A stretch of 64,000 nucleotides of DNA from UBA5078 sp033721235 (GTDB lineage: Bacteria > Pseudomonadota > Gammaproteobacteria > Pseudomonadales > Pseudohongiellaceae): the NCBI GenBank assembly GCA_033721235.1, contig JAWWAY010000005.1:143593-207592 (forward strand). Direction: 5' to 3'. The translations under genes were made by a program, and so were the position numbers. Of this stretch, positions 16,484 through 25,105 are shown piece after piece; position 1 is the first letter of the stretch; every line of letters begins with the position of its first letter. Below the pieces are notes generated by a model. The model worked only from the letters and a program-made list of their open reading frames with translations. It did no database searches and was not told the origin of the DNA.

Positions 16484-17656
16484 GTGCAAAACAGCTTGTT
16501 AAGAGGCGCTTTTCGCGCCGCGCAGTACTTAGTTATTTCATCTTGTTTACTTGGCACGCTCGCCACCGCAGCAGAGAATCCCGGACTTCCTAGAACCATC
16601 GCTTGGTCCGCCTACCCCACGGGAACCGGCGGCTATAGCCAAGCCGTTGCTATCGGCAGCATCATGCGCCGAGAATACGGCGTTAACCTGCGAGTGATTC
16701 CTGGTCGTAACGATGTCTCCCGTCTTGCCACACTCCTCGCTGGCCGCGTGCATTTCTCCGCGGGTGGGTCCGAGGCTGTTTACGCACAAGAAGGCATCCT
16801 CAATTTCGCCAATAAAATTTGGGGCCCTCAACCGCTTCGCATTCTGCTATCTAATTTCTCCGACAGCTGCTCATTTACGCTTGCCACAGCGCAAGACGCT
16901 GAGATCAATACTATCGCCGACATTAAAGGCAAACGAGTAACGTGGACACAGGGTGCTCCGTCGTTAAATAACGCAACTACCGCTCTCCTAGCCTATGGCG
17001 ATCTTACTTGGGACGACGTCGTAAAGGTTGAGGTCGGTGGCTATAACGCTTCGATCGAGTCGGTTATCAATAACCGTGCAGATGTAGCGGGCGGCGCTTG
17101 CAACTCGCCTCCCTTCCTACGTCTAGAGGCCTCGCCTCGCGGCTTAAAGTTTCTAACCTTCCCTCCGGAAGACACCGAAGCGGTGCAGCGAGTGCGCAAT
17201 GTTCTGCCTTGGTATGTACCGCATATAGCAACGGAAGGGCCCACCCTTCCGAAAGAAGGCGCAGAGGTGTTTACTTCAGCCTATCCCCTACTCGTGGGCA
17301 TGAACGATGCTGACGACATATTGGTATATAACCTAGTAAAGGTAATGCATGAGCAGTATGACGACTACAAGAATGCGGCGCCTGGCGCTGGTGGTTGGGA
17401 GATCACTCGCCAAAAATTTGAGGTCGCCTTCATTCCATTTCACGATGCCGCGATCCGCTACTTCAAGGAGATCGGCGTTTGGAGCGAGGCCGCACAAGCC
17501 AAACAGGAAGAGAACCTGTATCGACAAGAAGTCCTCAGCCGCGCTTGGAAAGAGTTTCAACCTATTGCGCCAGACGACCTCAAGGCCTTTCCCGATGCTT
17601 GGCTAGCCTATAGAAAGGCTGCGCTGGAGGCCGAAGGACTCATTACCATTCAGTAA
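16484..17656 (+). CDS. TAXI-family TRAP transporter solute-binding protein
   Basis: 390 residues, starting at a GTG with AGGGGGA ten bases upstream. An N-terminal signal peptide (about 1-31, VISSCLLGTLATAA) exports it to the periplasm. The TAXI signature is visible: AYPTGTGGYSQAVAIGS near the mature N-terminus, then LLAGRVHFSAGGSEAVYA and ADIKGKRVTWTQGAPS. Such proteins bind organic acids and deliver them to a fused TRAP permease, which is the next gene (55 bases downstream). The substrate cannot be read from sequence. Confidence 0.92.
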   Translation: MQNSLLRGAFRAAQYLVISSCLLGTLATAAENPGLPRTIAWSAYPTGTGGYSQAVAIGSIMRREYGVNLRVIPGRNDVSRLATLLAGRVHFSAGGSEAVYAQEGILNFANKIWGPQPLRILLSNFSDSCSFTLATAQDAEINTIADIKGKRVTWTQGAPSLNNATTALLAYGDLTWDDVVKVEVGGYNASIESVINNRADVAGGACNSPPFLRLEASPRGLKFLTFPPEDTEAVQRVRNVLPWYVPHIATEGPTLPKEGAEVFTSAYPLLVGMNDADDILVYNLVKVMHEQYDDYKNAAPGAGGWEITRQKFEVAFIPFHDAAIRYFKEIGVWSEAAQAKQEENLYRQEVLSRAWKEFQPIAPDDLKAFPDAWLAYRKAALEAEGLITIQ

Positions 17657-17711
17657 GTTAATTCATTGGCTTAAAACTGATACCGTTTGACTATTAATAA
17701 GAAGAAATTAC

Positions 17712-19709
17712 ATGACCGATCAAAATACTACGACTATTGTCGAGCAGGATGACTCTGATACACCGGATATAGGGCGCTATCGTAATCTTAATCTAAGATG
17801 GCGAGTCGTCATGGCCGTTCTGACTACCGCCGCCACTCTTCTAGCCATTAACCAAATTTTTGCTTTAGGCTTTTTCGTTGGCAATATCATGTTGGACAGT
17901 CGCTATCTGTATTTGGTGACTGGCACCATGCTGGCGATGGTGTTCATTACGTTCCCATCCAATAAGTCCAACCTCAATCATGTGCCCTGGTATGACATCG
18001 TCATTATGGCCACGATTGCGGTCATCTTTACCTACTATGCCTGGAACGCGGAACGAATTGTGCTCGAAGCGTGGGAGTATGTAGCCCCTCCTATAGGAGT
18101 AGCGCTAGCGCTAGTAACGTGGGCGATTATTCTTGAGGCAGGCAGACGCGCGGGTGGATGGCCCATTTTCTGTATTGTGGGCGTCCTCTCTTTCTATCCG
18201 ATGTACTCCCACCTGATGCCTGATGTTATTGCCGGTATTGGCATGCCGATTCAAGACGTTGCGGTATTCCATATTCTGGGCGCAGAGAGTCTATTCGGTA
18301 TTCCCATGCAGGCCTTCGCCATGCTGGTGTTCGGCTTCCTTCTCTTTGGTGTTTCACTGCAATACACAGGTGGCGGCCCCTTCTTTATTAATTTCGCCTT
18401 CGCCCTTCTTGGGCATATGCGTGGCGGTCCCGCCAAGGTAGCCATCTTCTCTAGCGGCCTGCTCGGCTCTATGAGTGGTGGCCCCGTAACTAATGTCTTA
18501 ACGACTGGGCCCATGACTATTCCCACCATGCGTCGTACGGGTTTCACCCGGCACTATGCAGCAGGGGTTGAGGCTTGTGCCTCTACTGGCGGGGTTCTTA
18601 TGCCGCCTATCATGGGCGCAACGGCCTTCGTCATGGCAAGCTTCCTAGGAGTCAGCTATGTCACGGTCGCCGTCGCCGCAATCGTTCCTTCATTGCTATA
18701 TTTCTTTGGCTTATTTGTGCAAATAGACGCCTATGCGGCTCGACACAATCTAGAAGGCTTACCGCGAGAAGAGTTACCAAAAGCCAGAGATGTCTTTAAA
18801 GAGGGATGGTACTTTCTGGCAGTGTTTTTCCTACTGCTATGGATGCTGGTTTACATGCAGCAAGAAGCCACAGCGCCCTTCTATGCCACCGGCCTACTAC
18901 TTGTGATCAACCAGTTCACCAAGAATAGATTATCACTCGAAAAGCTGATGCTCTTGATAGCCTCTACGGGTAAATTGATGGCGGAACTTGCGGGCATACT
19001 AGCGGCTATTGGCCTTATCATCGGCTCACTGGCGGTTACCGGAATGGCCGGCACCCTCGCCAACGACTTAGTGTATATCGCTGGTGATAGCGTGCTGGTG
19101 TTATTGATCATGGGCGCCATTACCAGCTTCGTATTGGGCATTGGTATGACGGTCACTGCCGCCTACATATTCCTAGCGATCATTCTGGCTCCCGCACTCA
19201 TTAATGCGGGCCTTAATCCCTTAGCCTCTCATATGTTTATTATGTACTGGGGCATGCTGAGCTTTATCACACCTCCTGTTGCTCTATCAGCTTTTGCGGC
19301 AGCAACGGTGGCGCAAACCTCAGCGATGAAGGTGGGATTGGAAGCGATGCGTCTAGGCGCCATTATCTACTTCATTCCGTTCTTCTTCGTGTTCAATCCA
19401 GCCCTGTTATTGCAGGGTTCTGTCGCGGAAATTGCGCCAGTGCTTGTAACAGCGATTATCGGGGTAACACTGGTCTCCGGCGGCCTCCAAGGCTACTTAA
19501 TTGGCTTTGGTAATCTCGGCAAAGGAGCAATGGGGCTTGGGTCTAGAATTCTACTATTTTTGGCCGGCTTGGTATTTGCCATTCCCGGCGGCGGCATGCT
19601 GGGCCTAAGCCAGGTGTGGCTTGCGGTATCAGGTGTCGCACTTGCTGCAGTGGCCTTAGGCGTTGCATTTGGGGGGAGAAAAACTAGAGAGCTAAAAGCG
19701 ACCGCCTAG
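17712..19709 (+). CDS. TRAP transporter fused permease (4TM-12TM)
   Basis: 665 residues with about 16-18 hydrophobic helices. The N-terminal part corresponds to the small DctQ-type subunit and the rest to the large DctM-type subunit (GGPAKVAIFSSGLLGSMSGG, ACASTGGVLMPPIMGATAF), fused in one chain as is usual with TAXI systems. It uses an ion gradient to import the solute captured by the upstream binding protein. The last about 90 residues add extra helices after the DctM core. A 12-bp hairpin follows the stop. Confidence 0.93.
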   Translation: MTDQNTTTIVEQDDSDTPDIGRYRNLNLRWRVVMAVLTTAATLLAINQIFALGFFVGNIMLDSRYLYLVTGTMLAMVFITFPSNKSNLNHVPWYDIVIMATIAVIFTYYAWNAERIVLEAWEYVAPPIGVALALVTWAIILEAGRRAGGWPIFCIVGVLSFYPMYSHLMPDVIAGIGMPIQDVAVFHILGAESLFGIPMQAFAMLVFGFLLFGVSLQYTGGGPFFINFAFALLGHMRGGPAKVAIFSSGLLGSMSGGPVTNVLTTGPMTIPTMRRTGFTRHYAAGVEACASTGGVLMPPIMGATAFVMASFLGVSYVTVAVAAIVPSLLYFFGLFVQIDAYAARHNLEGLPREELPKARDVFKEGWYFLAVFFLLLWMLVYMQQEATAPFYATGLLLVINQFTKNRLSLEKLMLLIASTGKLMAELAGILAAIGLIIGSLAVTGMAGTLANDLVYIAGDSVLVLLIMGAITSFVLGIGMTVTAAYIFLAIILAPALINAGLNPLASHMFIMYWGMLSFITPPVALSAFAAATVAQTSAMKVGLEAMRLGAIIYFIPFFFVFNPALLLQGSVAEIAPVLVTAIIGVTLVSGGLQGYLIGFGNLGKGAMGLGSRILLFLAGLVFAIPGGGMLGLSQVWLAVSGVALAAVALGVAFGGRKTRELKATA

Positions 19710-19714
19710 TACCG

Positions 19715-19753
19715 ATGAGCATAGGCCGTGCTAAAACCACAGCCTATGCTCAT
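19715..19753. terminator. Hairpin between convergent TRAP permease and YgjP-like genes
   Basis: Perfect 12-bp stem ATGAGCATAGGC (19715-19726) / GCCTATGCTCAT (19742-19753), 15-base loop, followed on the plus strand by GTTTCTT. The right arm lies inside the last codons of the YgjP-like gene. Likely terminator of the TRAP operon. Confidence 0.65.
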
Positions 19754-20465
19754 GTTTCTTAAGCCAGTGCTGGTAATTCTTATAGTCGGGGCATACAGAT
19801 TCCACTAGCCGCCAAAAATCCTTCGAATGATTCATGTGCCTCAAATGGCAAACTTCGTGGCATATCATATAGTCTATCACCGCATCGGGCGCCAACATGA
19901 TGAGCCAATTGTATTGAATGCGTCCATCGACAGTGCAGTGCCCCCATTTTGTTTTGGTTTTGCGAAACACCACTTCTTTGAATTGGCTTTGTAAGCCGAG
20001 ATGCTTCACCAGAGCCGCCGTCCTATTGGGTAGATACTCTCGCGCCTGATTTTGAAGCCAACGCTGTAGGGCTTTGGCAATGCTCTTCTCATCGATACTG
20101 CGCACCGTGATCGCAATGCCTCTCTCATGCACGGCTACGGATTCGATGCTTGCCTTGCTTACGCGCAAGACACAGCGCTGACCCTTATAGAAGATTGTGC
20201 CGCTATCTCTCAGCTTCGGTTTCTGCTCGTACTGACTGGCCTTGTGCGCCAACATCTTGTTGACCCAATCGTGATGCTCTTCGACAAATCTTTGAATCTG
20301 CTTTTTCGTGACGAAAATGGGCACTCGAACCTCAACGCGCTCATGCTCCACATAGATCGCCATAGTCTTGCGGCGCGATCGCACCACCGAATAGGAACTT
20401 GGCGCCCGCGCTAGTAAGGAGTCCTTAGGGGACAAGATACTGAGGTCTTGATTTGATTGAGTCAT
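19731..20465 (-). CDS. YgjP/WbjP-like zinc metallopeptidase (DUF45)
   Basis: 244 residues. The C-terminal half carries the gluzincin motif HEVCHLRHMNHS with HExxH plus a third ligand His four and eight residues on, preceded by the family motif KTKWGHCT...QYNWLIMLAP. This is the YgjP-like metallopeptidase domain (DUF45, COG1451). The N-terminal 100 residues are the usual beta-rich extension (KRRKTMAIYVEHERVEVRVP region). Biological substrates are unknown. It is divergent from cmoA with 99 bases between and convergent with the TRAP permease. Confidence 0.9.
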   Translation of the reverse strand: MTQSNQDLSILSPKDSLLARAPSSYSVVRSRRKTMAIYVEHERVEVRVPIFVTKKQIQRFVEEHHDWVNKMLAHKASQYEQKPKLRDSGTIFYKGQRCVLRVSKASIESVAVHERGIAITVRSIDEKSIAKALQRWLQNQAREYLPNRTAALVKHLGLQSQFKEVVFRKTKTKWGHCTVDGRIQYNWLIMLAPDAVIDYMICHEVCHLRHMNHSKDFWRLVESVCPDYKNYQHWLKKHEHRLWF

Positions 20466-20564
20466 GATTTAACGCATAATACGCAAAACTTTTTGGCCGC
20501 GATACACAGACAGGCATTTAGCTTAGGATCAAAATAGCAACAGACACCCAAAGGCAACAAGCCC

Positions 20565-21293
20565 ATGAGCAAGCAAGACACTATATATGCTGCGCAGCGC
20601 AATGCGGGCGATTTCGTATTCGACAACGAGGTGGCTGAGGTATTTACGGATATGATCAATCGATCCGTGCCGGGCTATGCCACAATTATTTCTATGATCG
20701 GCGTTTTAGCGAATCGCTATTGCCGACCTGGCACCAACGTTTACGACTTGGGTTGTTCTCTGGGTGGCGCATCTTTTTCCATGTGCCACCATATCGAGCA
20801 CGATGACTACAAGTTGCTTGCCATCGATAACTCTCGCGCCATGATCGAGCGCTTCGAGCAGGCATTAAAAAAGCATGGCAAAGATGCAGAGCATATTGAG
20901 CTCAAACATGCCGATATCAACGACTGTGAAATCAAGAATGCATCCGTTGTAGTGCTTAACTTTACGCTCCAGTTTATTCCTGTAGAGCAGCGGGAAGCGT
21001 TGATGGCAAAGATCTACTCTGGCATGCGCCCAGGCGGCATTCTCATTCTATCGGAGAAAATTCGCTTTCCTGATGATTCATTGGACGAGTTGTTAATCGA
21101 TATGTACCACCAGTTTAAGCAAGCCCAGGGTTATTCCGCTTTAGAGGTCGCACAAAAGCGCGCGGCTCTGGAAAAAGTTCTCATTCCGGAAACCATCGAT
21201 TGCCATAAGAATCGCATTGCCAAGGCTGGCTTCAAAAGCTGTGATACTTGGTTTCAATGTTTCAATTTCACCTCACTACTCGCCATAAAATAG
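20565..21293 (+). CDS. cmoA: Carboxy-S-adenosyl-L-methionine synthase CmoA
   Basis: Converts SAM and prephenate to carboxy-SAM, the cofactor used by CmoB for wobble uridine modification. 242 residues. SAM-binding motif YDLGCSLGGAS and the conserved N-terminal DFVFDNEVAEVFTDMI; VVVLNFTLQFIP matches motif IV of the family. Six bases upstream of cmoB, with which it forms an operon. Confidence 0.96.
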   Translation: MSKQDTIYAAQRNAGDFVFDNEVAEVFTDMINRSVPGYATIISMIGVLANRYCRPGTNVYDLGCSLGGASFSMCHHIEHDDYKLLAIDNSRAMIERFEQALKKHGKDAEHIELKHADINDCEIKNASVVVLNFTLQFIPVEQREALMAKIYSGMRPGGILILSEKIRFPDDSLDELLIDMYHQFKQAQGYSALEVAQKRAALEKVLIPETIDCHKNRIAKAGFKSCDTWFQCFNFTSLLAIK

Positions 21294-21299
21294 ATTCCC

Positions 21300-22262
21300 A
21301 TGAGTTACGAAAGATTACCCGATTACATCGACAATACGCCGATGGCACCACTGCTTAAGTATGCCAGCGAGGCTTGGTTTCTGGGCCGCAATAATGGCGA
21401 TCTGCCGCGCTGGAGAGCAGCGCAGTCTAAGCTGCCGCAAATAACACCTAGCATCGTCGACCTGAAAGAGTCGGTTAGTGTCGGTTGTGCGGCCGACTTA
21501 GGAACGGGCCAAAAGGACGCGCTTACCCAAGCCCTAGAGGGTCTTATACCCTGGCGCAAGGGTCCGTTTACACTGTTCGATGTTCACATCGATACCGAGT
21601 GGCACTCTGACTGGAAATGGGAACGGCTACGGCACCATATTTCACCTCTTCACGGGCGTAAGATACTCGACGTTGGCTGCGGCAACGGCTATCACTGCTT
21701 TCGCATGGTAGGTGACGGGGCAGCACTTGCGATAGGCATAGATCCACAGATCGCTTATGCAATTCAGTCGCAGATGATTAAACACTATATTCCCGATACG
21801 CCTGTCTTCGTGTTACCTACCACGCTTGAGGAATTGCCGTCCGAGGTGGGAGGGTTTGATACGGTATTCTCGATGGGAGTGTTGTATCACCGACGCTCTC
21901 CTATCGATCACCTACTCCAATTACGCAATTGCCTGCGCCCTGGTGGAGAGCTAGTTCTAGAGACCCTCATAGTTGACGGGCCATTGGGATATTCCTTAAC
22001 TCCCGAAGGGCGCTATAGCCGTATGAACAATGTTTGGTTCTTACCCTCAGTGGACACAGCCCTAAATTGGCTTCAGCGCTGCGGATACACAGATTGTAGG
22101 CTGGTAGATACCAGCATTACGACTACAGATGAACAACGAACAACTGATTGGATGCGCTTTCAATCTCTAGCCGAGAGTCTAGACCCAAGCAACTCGAGCC
22201 TAACTGTAGAGGGGCATCCCGCACCGAAACGGGGCGTATTTGTGGCCACAGCTCCGAGATAA
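21300..22262 (+). CDS. cmoB: tRNA U34 carboxymethyltransferase CmoB
   Basis: Transfers the carboxymethyl group from carboxy-SAM to 5-hydroxyuridine at tRNA position 34, giving cmo5U and expanding wobble decoding. 320 residues, family length. Motif I LDVGCGNGYHCFRM, WRKGPF with the carboxy-SAM-binding residues, and FDTVFSMGVLYHRRSP are diagnostic. Second gene of cmoA-cmoB. Confidence 0.96.
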   Translation: MSYERLPDYIDNTPMAPLLKYASEAWFLGRNNGDLPRWRAAQSKLPQITPSIVDLKESVSVGCAADLGTGQKDALTQALEGLIPWRKGPFTLFDVHIDTEWHSDWKWERLRHHISPLHGRKILDVGCGNGYHCFRMVGDGAALAIGIDPQIAYAIQSQMIKHYIPDTPVFVLPTTLEELPSEVGGFDTVFSMGVLYHRRSPIDHLLQLRNCLRPGGELVLETLIVDGPLGYSLTPEGRYSRMNNVWFLPSVDTALNWLQRCGYTDCRLVDTSITTTDEQRTTDWMRFQSLAESLDPSNSSLTVEGHPAPKRGVFVATAPR

Positions 22263-22419
22263 CTGCGATGGGCGTCTGCGTAGCTTTTACCACCAAAAAG
22301 GCGCCTTACCTCGCATTTAATCTGATTGGAATAAAGAGTTATCTATAGAACGATCTGTTAGAAACATTTGTCTACCACGATAATTACAGCTTATGCACCG
22401 TTTTATAAAAAGCGCAATA

Positions 22420-22511
22420 TGACCCCCATCAGAAACGACTTGTCTTATAATGTGTACGAAACTCCTCATTAATGTTGACGAGTTTTGTCATATACGTTAT
22501 TTGTAGGGTCA
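22420..22511. repeat. REP-like imperfect palindrome upstream of the RAYT gene
   Basis: In the 314-base gap between cmoB and the RAYT gene there is an imperfect hairpin: outer TGACCC (22420-22425) / GGGTCA (22506-22511) and inner CGAAACTC (22457-22464) / GAGTTTTG (22480-22487). The right foot is preceded by GTAG-like sequence (GTAGGGTCA), the tetranucleotide recognised by several RAYT enzymes. The rest of the gap holds nothing I can identify. Confidence 0.35.
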
Positions 22512-22576
22512 ACTCTAACTCAATTATTCACTAGCCTTATAACAACTATAAAGCCCACTAACTAGGAATCTATCCA

Positions 22577-23551
22577 ATGGCCAGACCACTACGAATCGAA
22601 TACCCCGACGCCTGCTATCATGTGTCGAACTTCGGTATTGAGAAACAAAAAGTTTTCCCAAGCAACCGTTACTACGAAGCTTTTCTTTCAGCATTGGAAG
22701 AAACATGCTTCAGACTGAATGTTCAAGTTCTGTCCTATTGCCTACTGAAGGATCAATACCACCTAGTCATTAAAACGCCAGAGGGAAACCTCAGCCGCTT
22801 TATGCGTCAGATAGACGGTCTTTATACCCAACACTACCAGAAGCTCAAAAAGACTGACGGCTCGCTTTTCAAAGGCCGCTATAAAGCGGTACTCGTTCAG
22901 CCTGGCGAATACTTAGCCAAACTTACCCGCTATGTTCACGCTGGCGTTAAGAAGTCTGCTCTAGAGTCATGGGAGTGGTCGAGCTACCCCGCTTACGTTA
23001 ATAAAGTAAAAGCTCCGGCGTGGCTAAAGCGTGACGAAGTATTTGAGGCTATCGGCGCGAAAGGCCCTCGTCGCTTTGCCGCCTTCGCATCTTATAGTGC
23101 GGAAGGCGTAGACGAAGAAATGGCCCATTTCTATGGTAAGAAAAACCTGTCTTCCATTATGGGAGACGACAAGTTTAAGAAGTCGGCAAAGGCCAAGCGC
23201 TCTGCCACTAAGGCTCGTGGAGTATCGCGTGGCGCAAATGCCAAATGGCGCCCTTCATGCAAAGCAATTATCAGCGCCGTTGCCAAGCAGTTCAAGGTAA
23301 GTGAAGACAGCATCTATACAGCGGCGCGCGGACCTGGCTCAAAGAATGTGCCCCGTTGGGTAGCCATGTATCTTTGCCAAGAGCTTTCGGCATCGACTCT
23401 TCAGTCTATTGCAAAACTATTCAAACTGAAGCGCTATGGCACCGTCTCTACAACCGTAGGCAAGCTAAAGAAAGAGTTTGATGCGGACCCTAAAGTGCTA
23501 GCGGCGACGAATAAACTCATCAAGAGCTTGAGCAAAGCCAAAAAAGCTTAA
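22577..23551 (+). CDS. REP-associated tyrosine transposase-like protein (RAYT) with DnaA-like C-terminal domain; altered HUH motif
   Basis: 324 residues. Residues 1-150 are a Y1-transposase fold: MARPLRIEYP, ACYHVSNFG, then GSLFKGRYKAVLV and EYLAKLTRYVHAGVKKS, with Tyr112 and Tyr119 as candidate nucleophiles. The metal-binding HUH motif, normally N-H-x-H, reads D-Q-Y-H at 59-62, so the first histidine is a glutamine. Residues about 235-305 resemble the DnaA C-terminal DNA-binding domain (IISAVAKQFKVSEDSI, RWVAMYLCQEL, KRYGTVSTTVGKLK). The chain is Lys-rich at the end. RAYTs are usually single-copy, domesticated and linked to REP palindromes. With the metal site altered, DNA binding without cleavage is possible. 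A bidirectional terminator follows. Confidence 0.85.
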   Translation: MARPLRIEYPDACYHVSNFGIEKQKVFPSNRYYEAFLSALEETCFRLNVQVLSYCLLKDQYHLVIKTPEGNLSRFMRQIDGLYTQHYQKLKKTDGSLFKGRYKAVLVQPGEYLAKLTRYVHAGVKKSALESWEWSSYPAYVNKVKAPAWLKRDEVFEAIGAKGPRRFAAFASYSAEGVDEEMAHFYGKKNLSSIMGDDKFKKSAKAKRSATKARGVSRGANAKWRPSCKAIISAVAKQFKVSEDSIYTAARGPGSKNVPRWVAMYLCQELSASTLQSIAKLFKLKRYGTVSTTVGKLKKEFDADPKVLAATNKLIKSLSKAKKA

Positions 23552-23573
23552 TGCCACTAGTTTTAGGCAAATA

Positions 23574-23610
23574 AAAACGCCGAGCTTTCATTTAGAAGGC
23601 TCGGCGTTTT
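23574..23610. terminator. Bidirectional terminator between RAYT and rpmG
   Basis: Perfect 12-bp stem AAAACGCCGAGC (23574-23585) / GCTCGGCGTTTT (23599-23610) with a 13-base loop. A-tract on the left and T-tract on the right make it functional in both directions, for the RAYT gene (plus) and rpmB-rpmG (minus). Confidence 0.85.
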
Positions 23611-23667
23611 GACATTCCGCTCTATAAAAGAGACAAGCAATAATACCCGCGAACGAGTAAAACCGTA

Positions 23668-23823
23668 TTACTTGATTTTAGATTCTTTGTAGATAACGTG
23701 CTTGCGAACAACTGGATCAAACTTTTTGATTTCCATTTTGTCCGGCATAGTTCGCTTGTTCTTGTCAGTCGTGTAGTAATGTCCTGTGTTTGCTGAAGAC
23801 ACTAATTTGATCTTATCGCGCAT
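23668..23823 (-). CDS. rpmG: 50S ribosomal protein L33
   Basis: 51-residue protein of the large ribosomal subunit. The translation begins MRDKIKLVSSANTGHYYTTD and ends VIYKESKIK, the standard bacterial L33 sequence (HYYTTDKNKR motif). It is a cysteine-free (C-minus) type, with no CxxC zinc ribbon. Stop TAA at 23668-23670. Lies 42 bases after rpmB in the conserved rpmB-rpmG operon. It is too short to stand out in an ORF scan but is certain by sequence. Confidence 0.96.
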   Translation of the reverse strand: MRDKIKLVSSANTGHYYTTDKNKRTMPDKMEIKKFDPVVRKHVIYKESKIK

Positions 23824-23865
23824 CGCTGCTCACCACCTGATTCTGGATACCTTATCGGTATCGGT

Positions 23866-24102
23866 TTAGATTTTTACACCATTGCTGCGAAGATCAGCAA
23901 GAACTGCATCGATGCCGTTCTTGTCGATAATGCGCATGCCTTTAGTGGACAATTTTAGTTTCACAAAACGATTCTCAGACTCAACCCAAAAACGGTGAGT
24001 GTGGATGTTTGGTAGAAAACGGCGCCTTGTCTTGTTGTGCGCGTGAGAAACATTGTTTCCTGTAATCGGCTTCTTGCCGGTTACCATACATACGTTAGCC
24101 AT
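23866..24102 (-). CDS. rpmB: 50S ribosomal protein L28
   Basis: 78 residues, the standard gammaproteobacterial length. Begins MANVCMVTGKKPITGNNVSHAHNK, of which VTGKKP and NNVSHAHNKTRRRFLPN are the family signature. First gene of rpmB-rpmG. The 184 bases to radC's stop codon contain its promoter region and no further gene. Confidence 0.97.
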   Translation of the reverse strand: MANVCMVTGKKPITGNNVSHAHNKTRRRFLPNIHTHRFWVESENRFVKLKLSTKGMRIIDKNGIDAVLADLRSNGVKI

Positions 24103-24286
24103 TGTCTTGCCTCATTACGGATTCTGTCGTCGATGACTAGACAGAATTTAGGTCGTAATTGGACCGCTTTAGCGTCTAGCCAAAAAAAGAGCTGCGTTTT
24201 ATACCAAAACACCCCTGCAATAGCAACAAAAAACCGAATTTAGAGCCAAAAATTAGCTATTGGGCTAGGCTCAAGCCCTCGGGCAA

Positions 24287-24961
24287 TTAAATTAGACCTC
24301 TTTCGGCAAAAGACACTACATCATTTGCGCCAACCACGACGTGGTCCAGCACCCGCACATCAATAGTATTAAGGGCGCTCTTTAGCCGCTGTGTAATCGA
24401 TATATCAGCCTGACTGGGCTCGGATACGCCCGAAGGATGATTATGCGCAAAGATAACGGCAGCGGCATTATTATGCAGGCAGCGCTTCACTACCTCCCGT
24501 GGGTATACAGCTGCGCCATCTATCGTGCCACAGAACAGCTCCTCCAAGGACACTACACGGTGCTGGTTATCCAGATACAAGCAGGCAAATACCTCGTGCT
24601 CATAGTGCTTCAGACGCGCCCTGAGGTATTGGCGTGTCAGCTCTGAGCTGGTCAATACGTCTCGGCCCTCCAGCTGTTCTCGCAGCTGACGATGGGAGAG
24701 CTCCAACACCGCCTGCAACTGCACATAGCGAGTCAGACCAAGGCCATTTTGCTGGCATAGCTCCTTGGCAGAGGACGTCAAAATGCGCGTTAAGCTCCCA
24801 AAGCGGCTTAGCAGCTCTCTGGCCATATCGATGGCGCTAAGGCCGACCCTACCGCTGCCAAGGAGTATGGCAAGCAACTCCGCATCCGTAAGGCTGGCAG
24901 GGCCGCTGTGCAGTAACTTCTCTCTAGGCCTTTCCTTTTGAGGCCAATCCTTGATACTCAT
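24287..24961 (-). CDS. radC: RadC/JAB-domain protein
   Basis: Start at ATG 24961 (MSIKDWPQKERPREKLL), chosen because a perfect Shine-Dalgarno AAGGAGG lies eight bases upstream and matches the family's start; the in-frame ATG at 25003 would add 14 atypical residues. This gives 224 residues. A helix-hairpin-helix region precedes the JAB/MPN metalloprotease-like domain with FAHNHPSGVSEPSQADIS, including both His and the Asp of the zinc site. The old assignment to recombination repair is disputed and the biochemical activity is unknown. It is divergent from coaBC, as in Pseudomonas. Confidence 0.93.
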   Translation of the reverse strand: MSIKDWPQKERPREKLLHSGPASLTDAELLAILLGSGRVGLSAIDMARELLSRFGSLTRILTSSAKELCQQNGLGLTRYVQLQAVLELSHRQLREQLEGRDVLTSSELTRQYLRARLKHYEHEVFACLYLDNQHRVVSLEELFCGTIDGAAVYPREVVKRCLHNNAAAVIFAHNHPSGVSEPSQADISITQRLKSALNTIDVRVLDHVVVGANDVVSFAERGLI

Positions 24962-25105
24962 TGTGCCTCCTTGGCATCCACCTTCACTTAATGAGCATAG
25001 CAAAGATCACTCGAGCCGCTAGCAGGATGAAATTGAATCCCTCAGGCCTTACTGCTAGTCTGTTGCTCCCTAAGCAGCGCCTGCGCTGGATTTTGGCGAA
25101 TATCT

